From NCBI GenBank assembly GCA_036555065.1, contig DATBLZ010000161.1, forward strand, positions 12,838-76,837: a stretch of 64,000 nt of DNA, in the 5' to 3' direction. Source of the DNA: DATBLZ01 sp036555065 (GTDB lineage: Bacteria; Pseudomonadota; Gammaproteobacteria; Steroidobacterales; Rariloculaceae). Below, piece by piece: positions 8,613 through 16,409 of this stretch; position 1 is the stretch's first letter, and each line of letters begins with the position of its first letter. A program made the translations under genes and the position numbers. The notes under the pieces were generated by a model that was not told the origin of the DNA, did no database searches, and saw only the letters and a list, made by a program, of their open reading frames with translations.

Positions 8613-8853
8613 AGTATGACGGTGGCGCCTCGAGACACTGAGTGGCCGCGCCGCCCTCAGCCGATGTCGCATCGGGGATCAACAAGGAATCGGACTCGTC
8701 GGGCACGGTCAGATCGTCCGGAACGCGCAGCGGAGGAACCGAAACACTCGACGCGTATCGAGATACGTCCTCGCAGCGGAGCCCCCCATCGTGCGAGCAA
8801 CCGGCAAGCAGGCTCGCAGCTGCAAGGACGAAGATGAGGACGAATCGCGTCAT
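8590..8853 (-). CDS. small BamC-like lipoprotein
   Basis: An 87-residue lipoprotein directly downstream of dapA. The signal and lipobox read MTRFVLIFVLAAASLLAGCS, with Cys19 as the lipidation site. The short mature part contains PPLRVPDDLTVPDESDSLLI. This resembles the unstructured N-terminal segment of BamC, the part that lies across BamD in the outer-membrane assembly machine. In E. coli bamC (nlpB) is also directly downstream of dapA. The two helix-grip domains of full BamC are absent, so this is either a minimal BamC as in some Xanthomonadales relatives, or a different lipoprotein at the same locus. The ATG at 8853 lies five bases after the dapA stop. Confidence 0.7.
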   Translation of the reverse strand: MTRFVLIFVLAAASLLAGCSHDGGLRCEDVSRYASSVSVPPLRVPDDLTVPDESDSLLIPDATSAEGGAATQCLEAPPSYYEQNNGG

Positions 8854-8858
8854 GTCCT

Positions 8859-9749
8859 TCAAGCTCGACGCTTCGGCTCGACGCCGCCGGCGTGCATGGC
8901 CGCGAGCACGTCGCGGTGGTATCGAGCGGCAAGCGCCGTCAGCGGCAGGCGAATGCCCGGCCCGATGAGGCCCATCTGCGCGACCGCCCATTTCACGGGA
9001 ATCGGGTTGCTCTCGAGGAATAGCTTCTGGTGCAGGGGCTGGAGCGTCGCGTCGATTCGCTCGGCCTCGGCGCGGCGTCCGGCACGGGCGGCATCGCAAA
9101 GCGCGCGCATCGCCTTCGGCGCGATATTCGCCGTGACCGAGATTACGCCGTGGCCGCCGCGCAGCATGAAGGCGCACGCCGTGGCATCGTCGCCGCTCAA
9201 CAGGCAGAAGTCCGGGCCGCACCCCTCCTTGAGCACGTCCACGCGCGCAAGATCCCCCGTAGCCTCCTTGATCGAGCGAATATTCGGGTGCGAGGCAAGG
9301 CGAATGACCGTCTCGGGCTTCAAGTCAACGCCCGTGCGGGCCGGCACGTTGTAGAGGATGATCGGCCGGTGGACGGCGTCGGCGATCGTCCGGAAGTGCT
9401 GGTACATGCCTTCCTGCGTCGGCTTGTTGTAGTAAGGCGTGACGAGCAGGAACGCGTCTACCGCGAGTTGATCCGCCTCCTGCGAAAGGCGCAACGTCTG
9501 CGCGGTCGAGTTCGAGCCCGTGCCGGCGATGATTGGAATCCTGCGCTGAGCGAGCTGGCACGCCACCGTGAGCAGCTCGAGGTGCTCATCGTGGTCGAGT
9601 GTCGCAGACTCCCCTGTCGTTCCGGCGATGATCAGCGCCTCGGTCCCGGCGGCAACGTGAAAGTCGATGAGCCGGCCTAAGTCGGCATAGTTGACCGAGC
9701 CATCGGCATCCATCGGCGTTACGAGCGCCACCATGCTCCCGGCCAACAT
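8859..9749 (-). CDS. dapA: 4-hydroxy-tetrahydrodipicolinate synthase
   Basis: A 296-residue DapA that condenses pyruvate with aspartate semialdehyde, the first committed step to diaminopimelate and lysine, in the cytoplasm. It starts MLAGSMVALVTPMDADGSV. The substrate loop GTTGESATL, the tyrosine motif VTPYYNKPTQEGMYQHF, and the Schiff-base Lys region RSIKEATGDLARV are all present. The ATG at 9749 is preceded by GGAAGGGAA at good spacing; an upstream in-frame extension to 9845 lies in the gcvR promoter. Gene order dapA followed by a small lipoprotein, divergent from gcvR-bcp, matches E. coli and relatives. It heads the long minus-strand run ending at hflC. Confidence 0.97.
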   Translation of the reverse strand: MLAGSMVALVTPMDADGSVNYADLGRLIDFHVAAGTEALIIAGTTGESATLDHDEHLELLTVACQLAQRRIPIIAGTGSNSTAQTLRLSQEADQLAVDAFLLVTPYYNKPTQEGMYQHFRTIADAVHRPIILYNVPARTGVDLKPETVIRLASHPNIRSIKEATGDLARVDVLKEGCGPDFCLLSGDDATACAFMLRGGHGVISVTANIAPKAMRALCDAARAGRRAEAERIDATLQPLHQKLFLESNPIPVKWAVAQMGLIGPGIRLPLTALAARYHRDVLAAMHAGGVEPKRRA

Positions 9750-9818
9750 CGAGTGATTCCCTTCCGGCAAAAAGGGCACGATAGTACTGGCCGTCCCAAG
9801 GCTCTGCAACCCGCGGCA

Positions 9819-9846
9819 TTGCGCCTCGGTCGCTTCGCGGTACACT
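9819..9846 (+). promoter_or_regulatory. candidate promoter for gcvR-bcp-bepA
   Basis: TTGCGC at 9819-9824 and TACACT at 9841-9846 are separated by 16 bases and lie about 35 bases before the gcvR start, in the dapA/gcvR divergent spacer. The match to sigma-70 boxes is moderate, so this is a tentative call. Confidence 0.35.
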
Positions 9847-9881
9847 GGCTGGATTCAGCGAGTCCGTGGCGTTACCCCTGC

Positions 9882-10415
9882 ATGGAACAACTTCTAGTCG
9901 TCTCGGCCGTCGGCGCCAACTCGACAACCGTCGTGAACGAGCTGGCCCGCGTGATTCTCGATTGCGGCGGCAACATTAAGGAAAGCCGCATGGCGGCGCT
10001 CGGGGCTGAGTTCGGGATGTTGCTGCTCGTTTCCGGCAATTGGCACACGATCAGCCGGCTCGAGCGCGAGCTCGACAAGTATGGCCAGGGCAACGGCATC
10101 ACGATGCAGCTGCGGCGCACTGAAGCCAAACGCTTGGGCAAGGAGCTGCTGCCCTATGCCGTCGACGTCGTGGGCCTCGATCAACCAGGCATGGTGCACA
10201 GCCTCAGCGGGTTCTTCACGCAGCGCAAGGTCGAAATCGCCGAGGTGTCGACGCGCAGCTACATGGCCACGCACACGGGAGCGCCGATGTTCTCCGTGAA
10301 CATGTTCATCAACGTACCGAGCGCGGTGCACATTGCGGGCTTGCGCGAGGAGTTCATGGACTTCTGTGACCAGCTCAACGTCGACGCGATCATGGAGCCG
10401 GTCAAACAGGCTTGA
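9882..10415 (+). CDS. gcvR: GcvR-like ACT-domain regulator
   Basis: A 177-residue protein made of two ACT domains. The first starts LLVVSAVGANSTTVVNELAR and ILDCGGNIKESRMAALG; the second VDVVGLDQPGMVHSLSGFFT and RKVEIAEVSTRSYM. In E. coli GcvR represses the glycine cleavage operon by binding GcvA, with glycine as the signal. No GcvA-like gene is in view, so the partner here is inferred from the family. The start at 9882 is the first methionine consistent with an ACT fold. The gene order dapA-(divergent)-gcvR-bcp is strongly conserved in gammaproteobacteria and supports the name. Confidence 0.88.
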   Translation: MEQLLVVSAVGANSTTVVNELARVILDCGGNIKESRMAALGAEFGMLLLVSGNWHTISRLERELDKYGQGNGITMQLRRTEAKRLGKELLPYAVDVVGLDQPGMVHSLSGFFTQRKVEIAEVSTRSYMATHTGAPMFSVNMFINVPSAVHIAGLREEFMDFCDQLNVDAIMEPVKQA

Positions 10416-10429
10416 GCGAAGGAGCGCAG

Positions 10430-10903
10430 GTGGCCAAGGTAGCAGTCGGCAAGAGAGTCCCGGCGTTCAGCGCGCCCGCGACGGGCGGAACCGTTGCGAG
10501 CAAGGAGCTCGTCGGCAAGCCGTTCGTGCTCTACTTCTATCCGCGTGACGATACTCCCGGCTGCACGCTCGAGGGCGAGGCGTTTCGCGATCACTACGCG
10601 AAATTTCGCAAGCTCGGCGTCCGCGTGCTCGGTGTTTCGCGCGACGGCTTGACCGCGCACGAGAAGTTCAAGGCGAAGTTCGCATTCCCGTTCGAGCTCA
10701 TTGCCGACACCGATGCGAAGCTGTGCGGACTTTTTGACGTCATCCGCGACAAGAACATGTACGGCAAGAAAGTGCGCGGCATCGAGCGCAGCACCTTCTT
10801 GTACGACGCCGATGGAACGCTGCGCAACGAATGGCGCAAAGTCACTGTCAAAGGGCATGTGGACGACGTCTTGCGCGCGGCAATGGCCCTCGAGGAGACA
10901 TGA
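10430..10903 (+). CDS. bcp: peroxiredoxin Q/BCP, thioredoxin-dependent thiol peroxidase
   Basis: A 157-residue bacterioferritin-comigratory-type peroxiredoxin, which reduces hydroperoxides with electrons from thioredoxin. The active-site segment is LYFYPRDDTPGCTLEGEAFR: the peroxidatic Cys is in PGCT. The usual resolving Cys five residues on, present in E. coli BCP (TPGCTVQAC), is replaced (TPGCTLEGE), so this looks like a one-Cys or atypical form. I chose the GTG at 10430 because GAAGGAG lies five bases upstream and translation begins AKVAVGKRVPAFSAP; an in-frame TTG at 10412 is the alternative. The stop overlaps the bepA start (ATGA). Confidence 0.93.
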   Translation: MAKVAVGKRVPAFSAPATGGTVASKELVGKPFVLYFYPRDDTPGCTLEGEAFRDHYAKFRKLGVRVLGVSRDGLTAHEKFKAKFAFPFELIADTDAKLCGLFDVIRDKNMYGKKVRGIERSTFLYDADGTLRNEWRKVTVKGHVDDVLRAAMALEET

Positions 10904-12351
10904 GAAAACGGCTCGCCTTTGCAGCATTGACCGGCTTGCTGTGGCTTGCCCAATGCCTTGCCCAGACCTCTGAGCTTCCCGATTTCGGCTCGCCTGCCGA
11001 TACGGTCTTGAGCAAGAGTCGCGAGCAGCAGCTCGGCCGCAGCGTGATGCTGCAGCTGCGCAACGCCGGCGTGATCATCGAGGATCCGTTGCTGTCCGAG
11101 TACGTCCGCGTCATCGGGTCGCAGCTCGCGAGCCAGGTCAACGACGGCGATTTCAAGTTCGAATTCTTCGTCGTCGACGACAACAGGATCAACGCGTTCG
11201 CGCTGCCCGGTGGTTTCGTAGGCATCAATTCGGGCCTCATCATGGCGAGCGACAACGAAAACGAGCTCGCCGGCGTCTTGGCCCATGAGATCTCGCACGT
11301 CACGCAGCGCCATATCGCGCGATCGATCTACGAGAACCAACGCATGAGCCTCGTGTCGACGGCCGCGATGCTCGCAGCCGTATTGCTCGGTGCCGCTGCA
11401 GATCTCGGCGCCAACGCGACCACGGGGCTCCTGACTGCGGCGCAGGCCGGCGGCATGCAGCAGCAAATCAACTTCACGCGCGCGCACGAAGCCGAGGCGG
11501 ACCGCGTCGGCATGGATGTGCTCGCCGCAGCCGGCTTCGATCCGAACGGCATGGCGACGTTCTTCGAAAAACTGTCGCGCGGCGGCAGCCTGTCGAGCGA
11601 GGCGTTACCGGAGATGCTCCAGACCCACCCCGTGAGCGCGGGACGCATCGCCGAAGCGCGCGCGCGAGCGCGCCAACTACCGCGCGTCAGTCACGAGGAC
11701 ACTCCCCAATACGGGCTTGCCAAAGCGCGCCTCCAAGTATTGACGGCGCCGACGCCGGAACGCGCTTTGCAGCTCTTCGAGATCAGGGGGCCAAGCACGA
11801 AGCTCGGGGACCGCTACGGCCTGGCTCTCGCGCTCGCTGGCATGTCTCGAGGCGACGAGGCCGAGCGCATATTCCGCGACCTCGTCGCCGAAAACCCCCA
11901 CATCATGGCGTTTCGCATCGGCCAGGCCGAAGCGCTCATGAGTAGCGGGCTCACCGAGCAGGCGCTCGCCGTCTATGCCGAGGCTCTCGAGGTGTCGCCG
12001 CGGCACGTCGCCTTGGTATTGAGCTATGCGGATGCTTTGATCGCCGGTGGACAACCCGCACGCGCCCACGAAGTGCTGCTCGACCTCTTGAACAACGTGC
12101 CCGCGACACCGACGCAGATCGCGCTGCTTGCGCGAGCGGCCAACGCCGAGGGTGACGTCGTCAGCGCTTACCATTACATGTCCGAGTATTACGCTTCGAT
12201 CGGCGATCTGCGGCTCGCGATGAGCCAACTGCAGCTCGCGCTCGAGTCGCCGGATGCGACAGCGATCGAGCGGGCCCGTTTCGAGGCCCGAATGAAAGAG
12301 TTTGCCGAATACCTCCCCGAAGACGAGCGAGATCGCGCCGCCAGGAACTGA
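10900..12351 (+). CDS. bepA: BepA-like M48 metallopeptidase with TPR repeats
   Basis: A 483-residue periplasmic zinc protease/chaperone of the BepA (YfgC) type, which helps assemble LptD and other outer-membrane proteins and degrades stalled ones. A signal peptide (LAFAALTGLLWLAQCLAQ) precedes the M48 domain. The zinc motif HEISHVTQRH carries two His ligands, and the third ligand is the Glu in HEAEADRVGMDVLAAAGFDP. From about residue 280 the protein is helical with TPR-like repeats (RYGLALALAGMSRGDEAERI, LTEQALAVYAEALEVSPRH). Length matches the family. Its start overlaps bcp, so it belongs to the gcvR-bcp transcript, an arrangement consistent with envelope and oxidative stress care. Confidence 0.94.
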   Translation: MRKRLAFAALTGLLWLAQCLAQTSELPDFGSPADTVLSKSREQQLGRSVMLQLRNAGVIIEDPLLSEYVRVIGSQLASQVNDGDFKFEFFVVDDNRINAFALPGGFVGINSGLIMASDNENELAGVLAHEISHVTQRHIARSIYENQRMSLVSTAAMLAAVLLGAAADLGANATTGLLTAAQAGGMQQQINFTRAHEAEADRVGMDVLAAAGFDPNGMATFFEKLSRGGSLSSEALPEMLQTHPVSAGRIAEARARARQLPRVSHEDTPQYGLAKARLQVLTAPTPERALQLFEIRGPSTKLGDRYGLALALAGMSRGDEAERIFRDLVAENPHIMAFRIGQAEALMSSGLTEQALAVYAEALEVSPRHVALVLSYADALIAGGQPARAHEVLLDLLNNVPATPTQIALLARAANAEGDVVSAYHYMSEYYASIGDLRLAMSQLQLALESPDATAIERARFEARMKEFAEYLPEDERDRAARN

Positions 12352-12375
12352 GCCGTCTGCTTGCGGCCGGGCTAA

Positions 12376-12396
12376 ATAGGACTAAAATGGTCCTAT
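12376..12396 (+). promoter_or_regulatory. palindromic operator upstream of the suf operon
   Basis: A 21-bp dyad: left arm ATAGGAC (12376-12382), 7-base AT-rich spacer, right arm GTCCTAT (12390-12396). It sits 20 bases before the start of the Rrf2-family regulator and overlaps where a promoter is expected (TATATT at 12394-12399). Its layout (ATA...GGAC-TA-rich-GTCC...TAT) recalls IscR-type Fe-S regulator sites, so autoregulation of the operon by its first gene is likely. The binding itself is inference. Confidence 0.7.
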
Positions 12397-12416
12397 ATTG
12401 CCGGCGAGGGCCGACT

Positions 12417-12869
12417 ATGTTGCGCATGAGCAAGCTCACGGACTATGGGACGCTGGTGCTGTCGCAGCTCGCCGCGCAGCGCGGCGGTGTTGCCTCGGCC
12501 GGACAAGTCGCGGACGCCACGCACTTGGGCCCGGCGACGGTCAGCAAGGTATTGAAATCCCTCGCGCACGCGGGTCTCGTCGTGTCGGCGCGCGGCGTCC
12601 AGGGCGGTTACGCTCTCGCGCGCCCGGCCGAGGAGATCACGGCCGCCGAGATCATCGACGCGCTCGAAGGACCCGTCGCCATCACGGAATGCAGCTCCAA
12701 GAACAGCTGCTGCGATCTCGAGGAGTTCTGCCGCGTCGGCCGTGCCTGGCAAAAGATCAACTGGAGCATCCGCAAGGCCCTCGAAAACGTGAGCCTTGCG
12801 GACTTGCAGACCGACGGTCGCCCGTTACCGCCGCCCGATCTCAGAGCCGGCCTCGCCGGCGCTCGTTGA
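12417..12869 (+). CDS. Rrf2/IscR-family SUF-system regulator
   Basis: A 150-residue Rrf2-family transcription factor that probably senses Fe-S cluster status and controls the suf operon it heads. The winged-helix reads MLRMSKLTDYGTLVLSQLAA, then QVADATHLGPATVSKVLKSL as recognition helix, and the wing ARGVQGGYALARPAEEITAA. The cluster-binding loop carries Cys in TECSSKNSCCDLEEFC, spaced like the three-Cys ligand set of IscR-type proteins, with extra cysteines. It matches the Xanthomonadales-type SUF regulators. Start at 12417 follows GAGGG by six bases. A perfect-armed palindrome overlaps the presumed promoter just upstream. sufB begins two bases after its stop. Confidence 0.92.
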   Translation: MLRMSKLTDYGTLVLSQLAAQRGGVASAGQVADATHLGPATVSKVLKSLAHAGLVVSARGVQGGYALARPAEEITAAEIIDALEGPVAITECSSKNSCCDLEEFCRVGRAWQKINWSIRKALENVSLADLQTDGRPLPPPDLRAGLAGAR

Positions 12870-12871
12870 TC

Positions 12872-14320
12872 ATGGCTACCGATCAAGACCAGCTCTCGAG
12901 CCTCGTTGCCAAGAAGTATCGGCACGGCTTCGTCACCGACATCGAGCAGGAGACGGTGCCGCCGGGCCTCAATGAGGACGTGATTCGGCTGATCTCCGCA
13001 AAGAAAGGCGAGCCCGAGTTCCTCACTCAGTGGCGGCTGAAGGCGTTCGCGCACTGGCAGACCATGAAGGAGCCGACATGGGCGCACGTACGGTACGCGC
13101 CCATCGATTACCAGGCGATCTCGTACTACGCCGCTCCGAAGCAGCCGAACGACGCGCCGAAAAGCCTCGCCGAGGTCGACCCGAAGCTCCTCGAAACCTA
13201 TGACAAGCTCGGCATACCGCTCCACGAACGCGCGAAGCTTGCAGGCGTCGCCGTGGATGCCGTATTCGACAGCGTGTCGGTCGCGACGACTTTCAAGGAA
13301 AAGCTCGCCGAGGCCGGCGTCGTGTTCTGCTCGTTCTCGGAGGCCGTCCGCACGCATCCCGACCTCGTGCAGAAGTACTTGGGAACCGTCGTGCCCTATC
13401 GCGACAACTTCTTCGCCACGCTGAACTCGGCCGTGTTCAGCGACGGCTCATTCGTCTATGTCCCGAAAGGCGTGCGCTGCCCGATGGAGCTATCGACCTA
13501 CTTCCGAATCAATGCCGCGAAAACCGGTCAGTTCGAGCGCACGCTGATCATCGCCGACGAAGGCGCGTACGTGAGCTATTTAGAAGGTTGTACTGCTCCA
13601 ATGCGCGACGAACATCAGCTCCACGCGGCCGTCGTCGAGCTCGTCGCGCTCGACAACGCACAGATCAAGTATTCGACGGTACAGAACTGGTACCCGGGCG
13701 ACGAGAACGGTGTCGGCGGTATCTACAACTTCGTGACCAAGCGCGGGGACTGCCGCGGCGCCAACTCGAAGATCTCCTGGACACAGGTCGAGACGGGCTC
13801 GGCGATCACATGGAAGTATCCGAGCTGCATCCTGCGCGGGGAGAACTCGGTCGGCGAGTTCTACTCCGTCGCAGTGACGAACAACTACCAGCAGGCGGAT
13901 ACGGGCACGAAGATGATCCACATCGGCCGCAACACGCGCAGCACCGTGATCTCGAAAGGCATCTCTGCCGGTCATGGGCAGGCGGCGTATCGCGGCCTCG
14001 TGCGCGTGATGCCCACTGCGCGCGGCGCGCGCAACTACACGCAGTGCGATTCGCTGCTGCTCGGCAACCAGTGCGGGGCACATACGTTCCCGTATATCGA
14101 ATCGCGCGAGCGCACCGCGCGCATCGAGCACGAGGCGACGACCTCCAAGATCAGCGAAGAGCAGCTCTTCTATTGCCGGCAGCGCGGACTGTCCGAGGAA
14201 GACGCCGTCAACATGATCGTGAACGGTTTTTGCCGCGAGGTTTTCAAGGAGTTGCCGATGGAGTTCGCCGTCGAGGCGCAAAACTTGCTGAACGTGAGCC
14301 TCGAAGGCGCAATCGGCTGA
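12872..14320 (+). CDS. sufB: SufB, Fe-S cluster scaffold subunit
   Basis: A 482-residue SufB. In the SufBC2D complex it accepts sulfur and builds nascent Fe-S clusters in the cytoplasm. Typical segments are PEFLTQWRLKAFAHWQTMKE, the conserved beta-helix core VPKGVRCPMELSTYFRINA, SYLEGCTAPMRDEHQLHAAV with the cluster-related Cys, and NYTQCDSLLLGNQCGAHTFP carrying the conserved Cys/His pair near the C terminus. EHEATTSKISEEQLFYCRQR is the highly conserved C-terminal block. A reading frame upstream to 12398 merely overlaps the regulator. It is followed by sufC after 17 bases. Confidence 0.98.
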   Translation: MATDQDQLSSLVAKKYRHGFVTDIEQETVPPGLNEDVIRLISAKKGEPEFLTQWRLKAFAHWQTMKEPTWAHVRYAPIDYQAISYYAAPKQPNDAPKSLAEVDPKLLETYDKLGIPLHERAKLAGVAVDAVFDSVSVATTFKEKLAEAGVVFCSFSEAVRTHPDLVQKYLGTVVPYRDNFFATLNSAVFSDGSFVYVPKGVRCPMELSTYFRINAAKTGQFERTLIIADEGAYVSYLEGCTAPMRDEHQLHAAVVELVALDNAQIKYSTVQNWYPGDENGVGGIYNFVTKRGDCRGANSKISWTQVETGSAITWKYPSCILRGENSVGEFYSVAVTNNYQQADTGTKMIHIGRNTRSTVISKGISAGHGQAAYRGLVRVMPTARGARNYTQCDSLLLGNQCGAHTFPYIESRERTARIEHEATTSKISEEQLFYCRQRGLSEEDAVNMIVNGFCREVFKELPMEFAVEAQNLLNVSLEGAIG

Positions 14321-14337
14321 AGGTTAGAGACGTAAGA

Positions 14338-15093
14338 ATGCTCAAGATCCACGATCTCCACGTTACCGTCGGCGGCAAAGCTATCTTGCAGGGCCTCTCC
14401 CTCGACGTCCCGGCCGGCGAGGTCCACGCGCTCATGGGACCGAACGGCTCCGGCAAGAGCACGTTGGCTCAAGTGCTCGCGGGCCGCGAAGACTACGAGG
14501 TCACGGCTGGGACCATCGAATACCTCGGCCGGGATCTGCTTGCGCTCAAGCCCGAGGAACGCGCGCGCGCGGGCGTATTTCTCGGCTTTCAATACCCGAT
14601 CGAGATCCCCGGCGTGAACAATGCCTATCTGCTCAAGGCCGCGCTGAATGCGCAGCGGCGCGCGAACGGCCAAGAGCCCGTCGATGCATTCGAGTTCATG
14701 CGCCTCATCCGGGCCAAGATGGATCTCATGCAGATCTCCAAGGAGTTCCTCAATCGCAGCGTCAACGTCGGGTTCTCCGGCGGCGAGAAAAAGCGCAACG
14801 AGATCCTGCAGATGCTCATGCTCGAGCCGCGCCTCGCCGTGCTCGACGAGACCGATTCGGGCCTCGATGTCGACGCCCTCAAGATCGTCGCCGCCGGCAT
14901 CAACAGCCGCCGGGGCCCGGAGCGCTCGACGCTCTTGGTCACGCACTACGAGCGCTTGCTCGAGCTCGTCGTTCCCGACCGCGTGCACGTTCTCGTCGGC
15001 GGCCGGATCGCAAAATCCGGCGACGCACAGCTCGCGCAGGAGCTCGATGCGCGCGGCTACGACTGGGTTCAAAACGAGGCGGTGCGCACTTGA
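14338..15093 (+). CDS. sufC: SufC, Fe-S assembly ATPase
   Basis: A 251-residue soluble ABC ATPase that powers the SufBCD scaffold. Walker A is GPNGSGKST (about residues 34-42), the Q-loop is in FLGFQYPIEIPGVNN, the signature region is NVGFSGGEKKRNEILQML, Walker B is PRLAVLDETDSGLDVDAL, and the switch His is in LLVTHYERLLE. The DETDSGLD sequence is typical of SufC rather than of transporter ATPases. Its stop overlaps the TTG start of sufD by four bases, indicating translational coupling within the operon. Confidence 0.98.
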   Translation: MLKIHDLHVTVGGKAILQGLSLDVPAGEVHALMGPNGSGKSTLAQVLAGREDYEVTAGTIEYLGRDLLALKPEERARAGVFLGFQYPIEIPGVNNAYLLKAALNAQRRANGQEPVDAFEFMRLIRAKMDLMQISKEFLNRSVNVGFSGGEKKRNEILQMLMLEPRLAVLDETDSGLDVDALKIVAAGINSRRGPERSTLLVTHYERLLELVVPDRVHVLVGGRIAKSGDAQLAQELDARGYDWVQNEAVRT

Positions 15094-16409
15094 GCACGAC
15101 CTCCCTCCAAGCGCATCTCGAGACGCAGCAGCGGATGCTACCTGCCGAGGCAGCATCGCAGTCGTGGCGCCGCGACGCGTTGGCGAGCTTTGCCGCCCGC
15201 GGCTTTCCGACGCGGCGCGAGGAGCGCTGGCACTACACGGATCTCAGGCCGCTCGAGAACGGGCAGTTCCCGCTCGTGCCCCGCGCACCGAGCGCGGATA
15301 CGCGCGCCGTGGCACGGGCGTTGCTCGAGAAGCAAGGCATCGACCTCGCGGGAGAACGCCTCGTGTTCGTCGACGGCCACCTCGACGCGACGCTCTCGCG
15401 CTTCGGCGCCGTGCGGGGTCTCGAGATTTCGACACCGAGCGCCGCCTGGGATTCGTTCTCGCCCGAGCGCGCCACGGCAGCGATCCCGGCGCGTGTCTAC
15501 CCGCTTGCGTTGCTGAACACGGCGTTCCTGCAGCAAGGTGCGTTCGTCAAAGTCGGCCCGGCCAACGATCCACGGACACCGCTGCAATTCGTTTTTCTAG
15601 CCGTCGGCGACGAGCGCTCGGCGCCCCAGCCGCGCATCATCGTCGAGCTCGCCGAAGGCGCGCAGGCAACGATCGTGCAGCACTTTCTCGACGCCCCCGG
15701 AGCGGCAACGGGCTGGCTCAACCTCGTGACCGAAATCGTGCAGGCGGCCGCTTCGACGCTCACGCTCTATCGAATTCAAGAGCACGGCCCCGCGCATCTG
15801 CACACGTCGTTGTTGAACGTACGGCTCGGGCGCGATGCAGCGTTGACGGCCGGCTACATCGAGCGCGGCGGTCGCCTGGTACGCAATGACATCGACGTCA
15901 TGCTCGTAGAAGCCGGCGCACGCGCGGACCTCTTCGGCCTCACGCTTGGTAGCGGCGAGCAACACGTCGACAACCACATCTGTGTCGAGCACGCCGCAGC
16001 CCGAACCGCGAGCACTGCGGCTTTTCGCGCGATCGCCGATGACAGCGCGCGTTGCGTCTTCTGTGCAAAGGTCATCGTGCAGCCCGGTGCACAAAAAGTC
16101 GACGCGCGCCAGGCCAGCGACGGTCTCTTGCTGTCGCCACGCGCCGAAATCGATTCGAAGCCCGAGCTCGAGATTTATGCCGACGATATCAAATGCGCAC
16201 ACGGCGCGACCGTCGGCGAGCTCGATGAGGGGCAACTGTTCTACCTGCGCGCGCGCGGCATGGACGGCGCTGCGGCGCGCGCGATGCTGACGCTCGCATT
16301 TGCGCAAGTCGCCGTCGACCGCATTGCCCTCGCCCCGGTCCGCGCCCGCGCGATTGCGGAGCTCGCCGCGCGCCTGCCGGAGGCGCGCGCCGGAGAAGAC
16401 ACATGGTGA
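15090..16409 (+). CDS. sufD: SufD, Fe-S scaffold partner subunit
   Basis: A 439-residue SufD, the paralogue of SufB in the SufBC2D complex, thought to help iron entry. Recognisable parts are FPTRREERWHYTDLRPLENG near the N terminus, the beta-helix repeats in the middle, FRAIADDSARCVFCAKVIVQ, and the C-terminal block KCAHGATVGELDEGQLFYLR with the conserved His. The start is a TTG at 15090 (TTGA overlap with sufC), an unusual codon chosen because no ATG or GTG lies nearby before the conserved region. Its last seven bases overlap sufS. Confidence 0.95.
   Translation: MSTTSLQAHLETQQRMLPAEAASQSWRRDALASFAARGFPTRREERWHYTDLRPLENGQFPLVPRAPSADTRAVARALLEKQGIDLAGERLVFVDGHLDATLSRFGAVRGLEISTPSAAWDSFSPERATAAIPARVYPLALLNTAFLQQGAFVKVGPANDPRTPLQFVFLAVGDERSAPQPRIIVELAEGAQATIVQHFLDAPGAATGWLNLVTEIVQAAASTLTLYRIQEHGPAHLHTSLLNVRLGRDAALTAGYIERGGRLVRNDIDVMLVEAGARADLFGLTLGSGEQHVDNHICVEHAAARTASTAAFRAIADDSARCVFCAKVIVQPGAQKVDARQASDGLLLSPRAEIDSKPELEIYADDIKCAHGATVGELDEGQLFYLRARGMDGAAARAMLTLAFAQVAVDRIALAPVRARAIAELAARLPEARAGEDTW

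Noticed and set aside
12398..12871. Extension of the sufB frame upstream over the regulator
   Set aside because: Residues before MATDQDQL are Arg-rich nonsense translation of the regulator gene in another frame.
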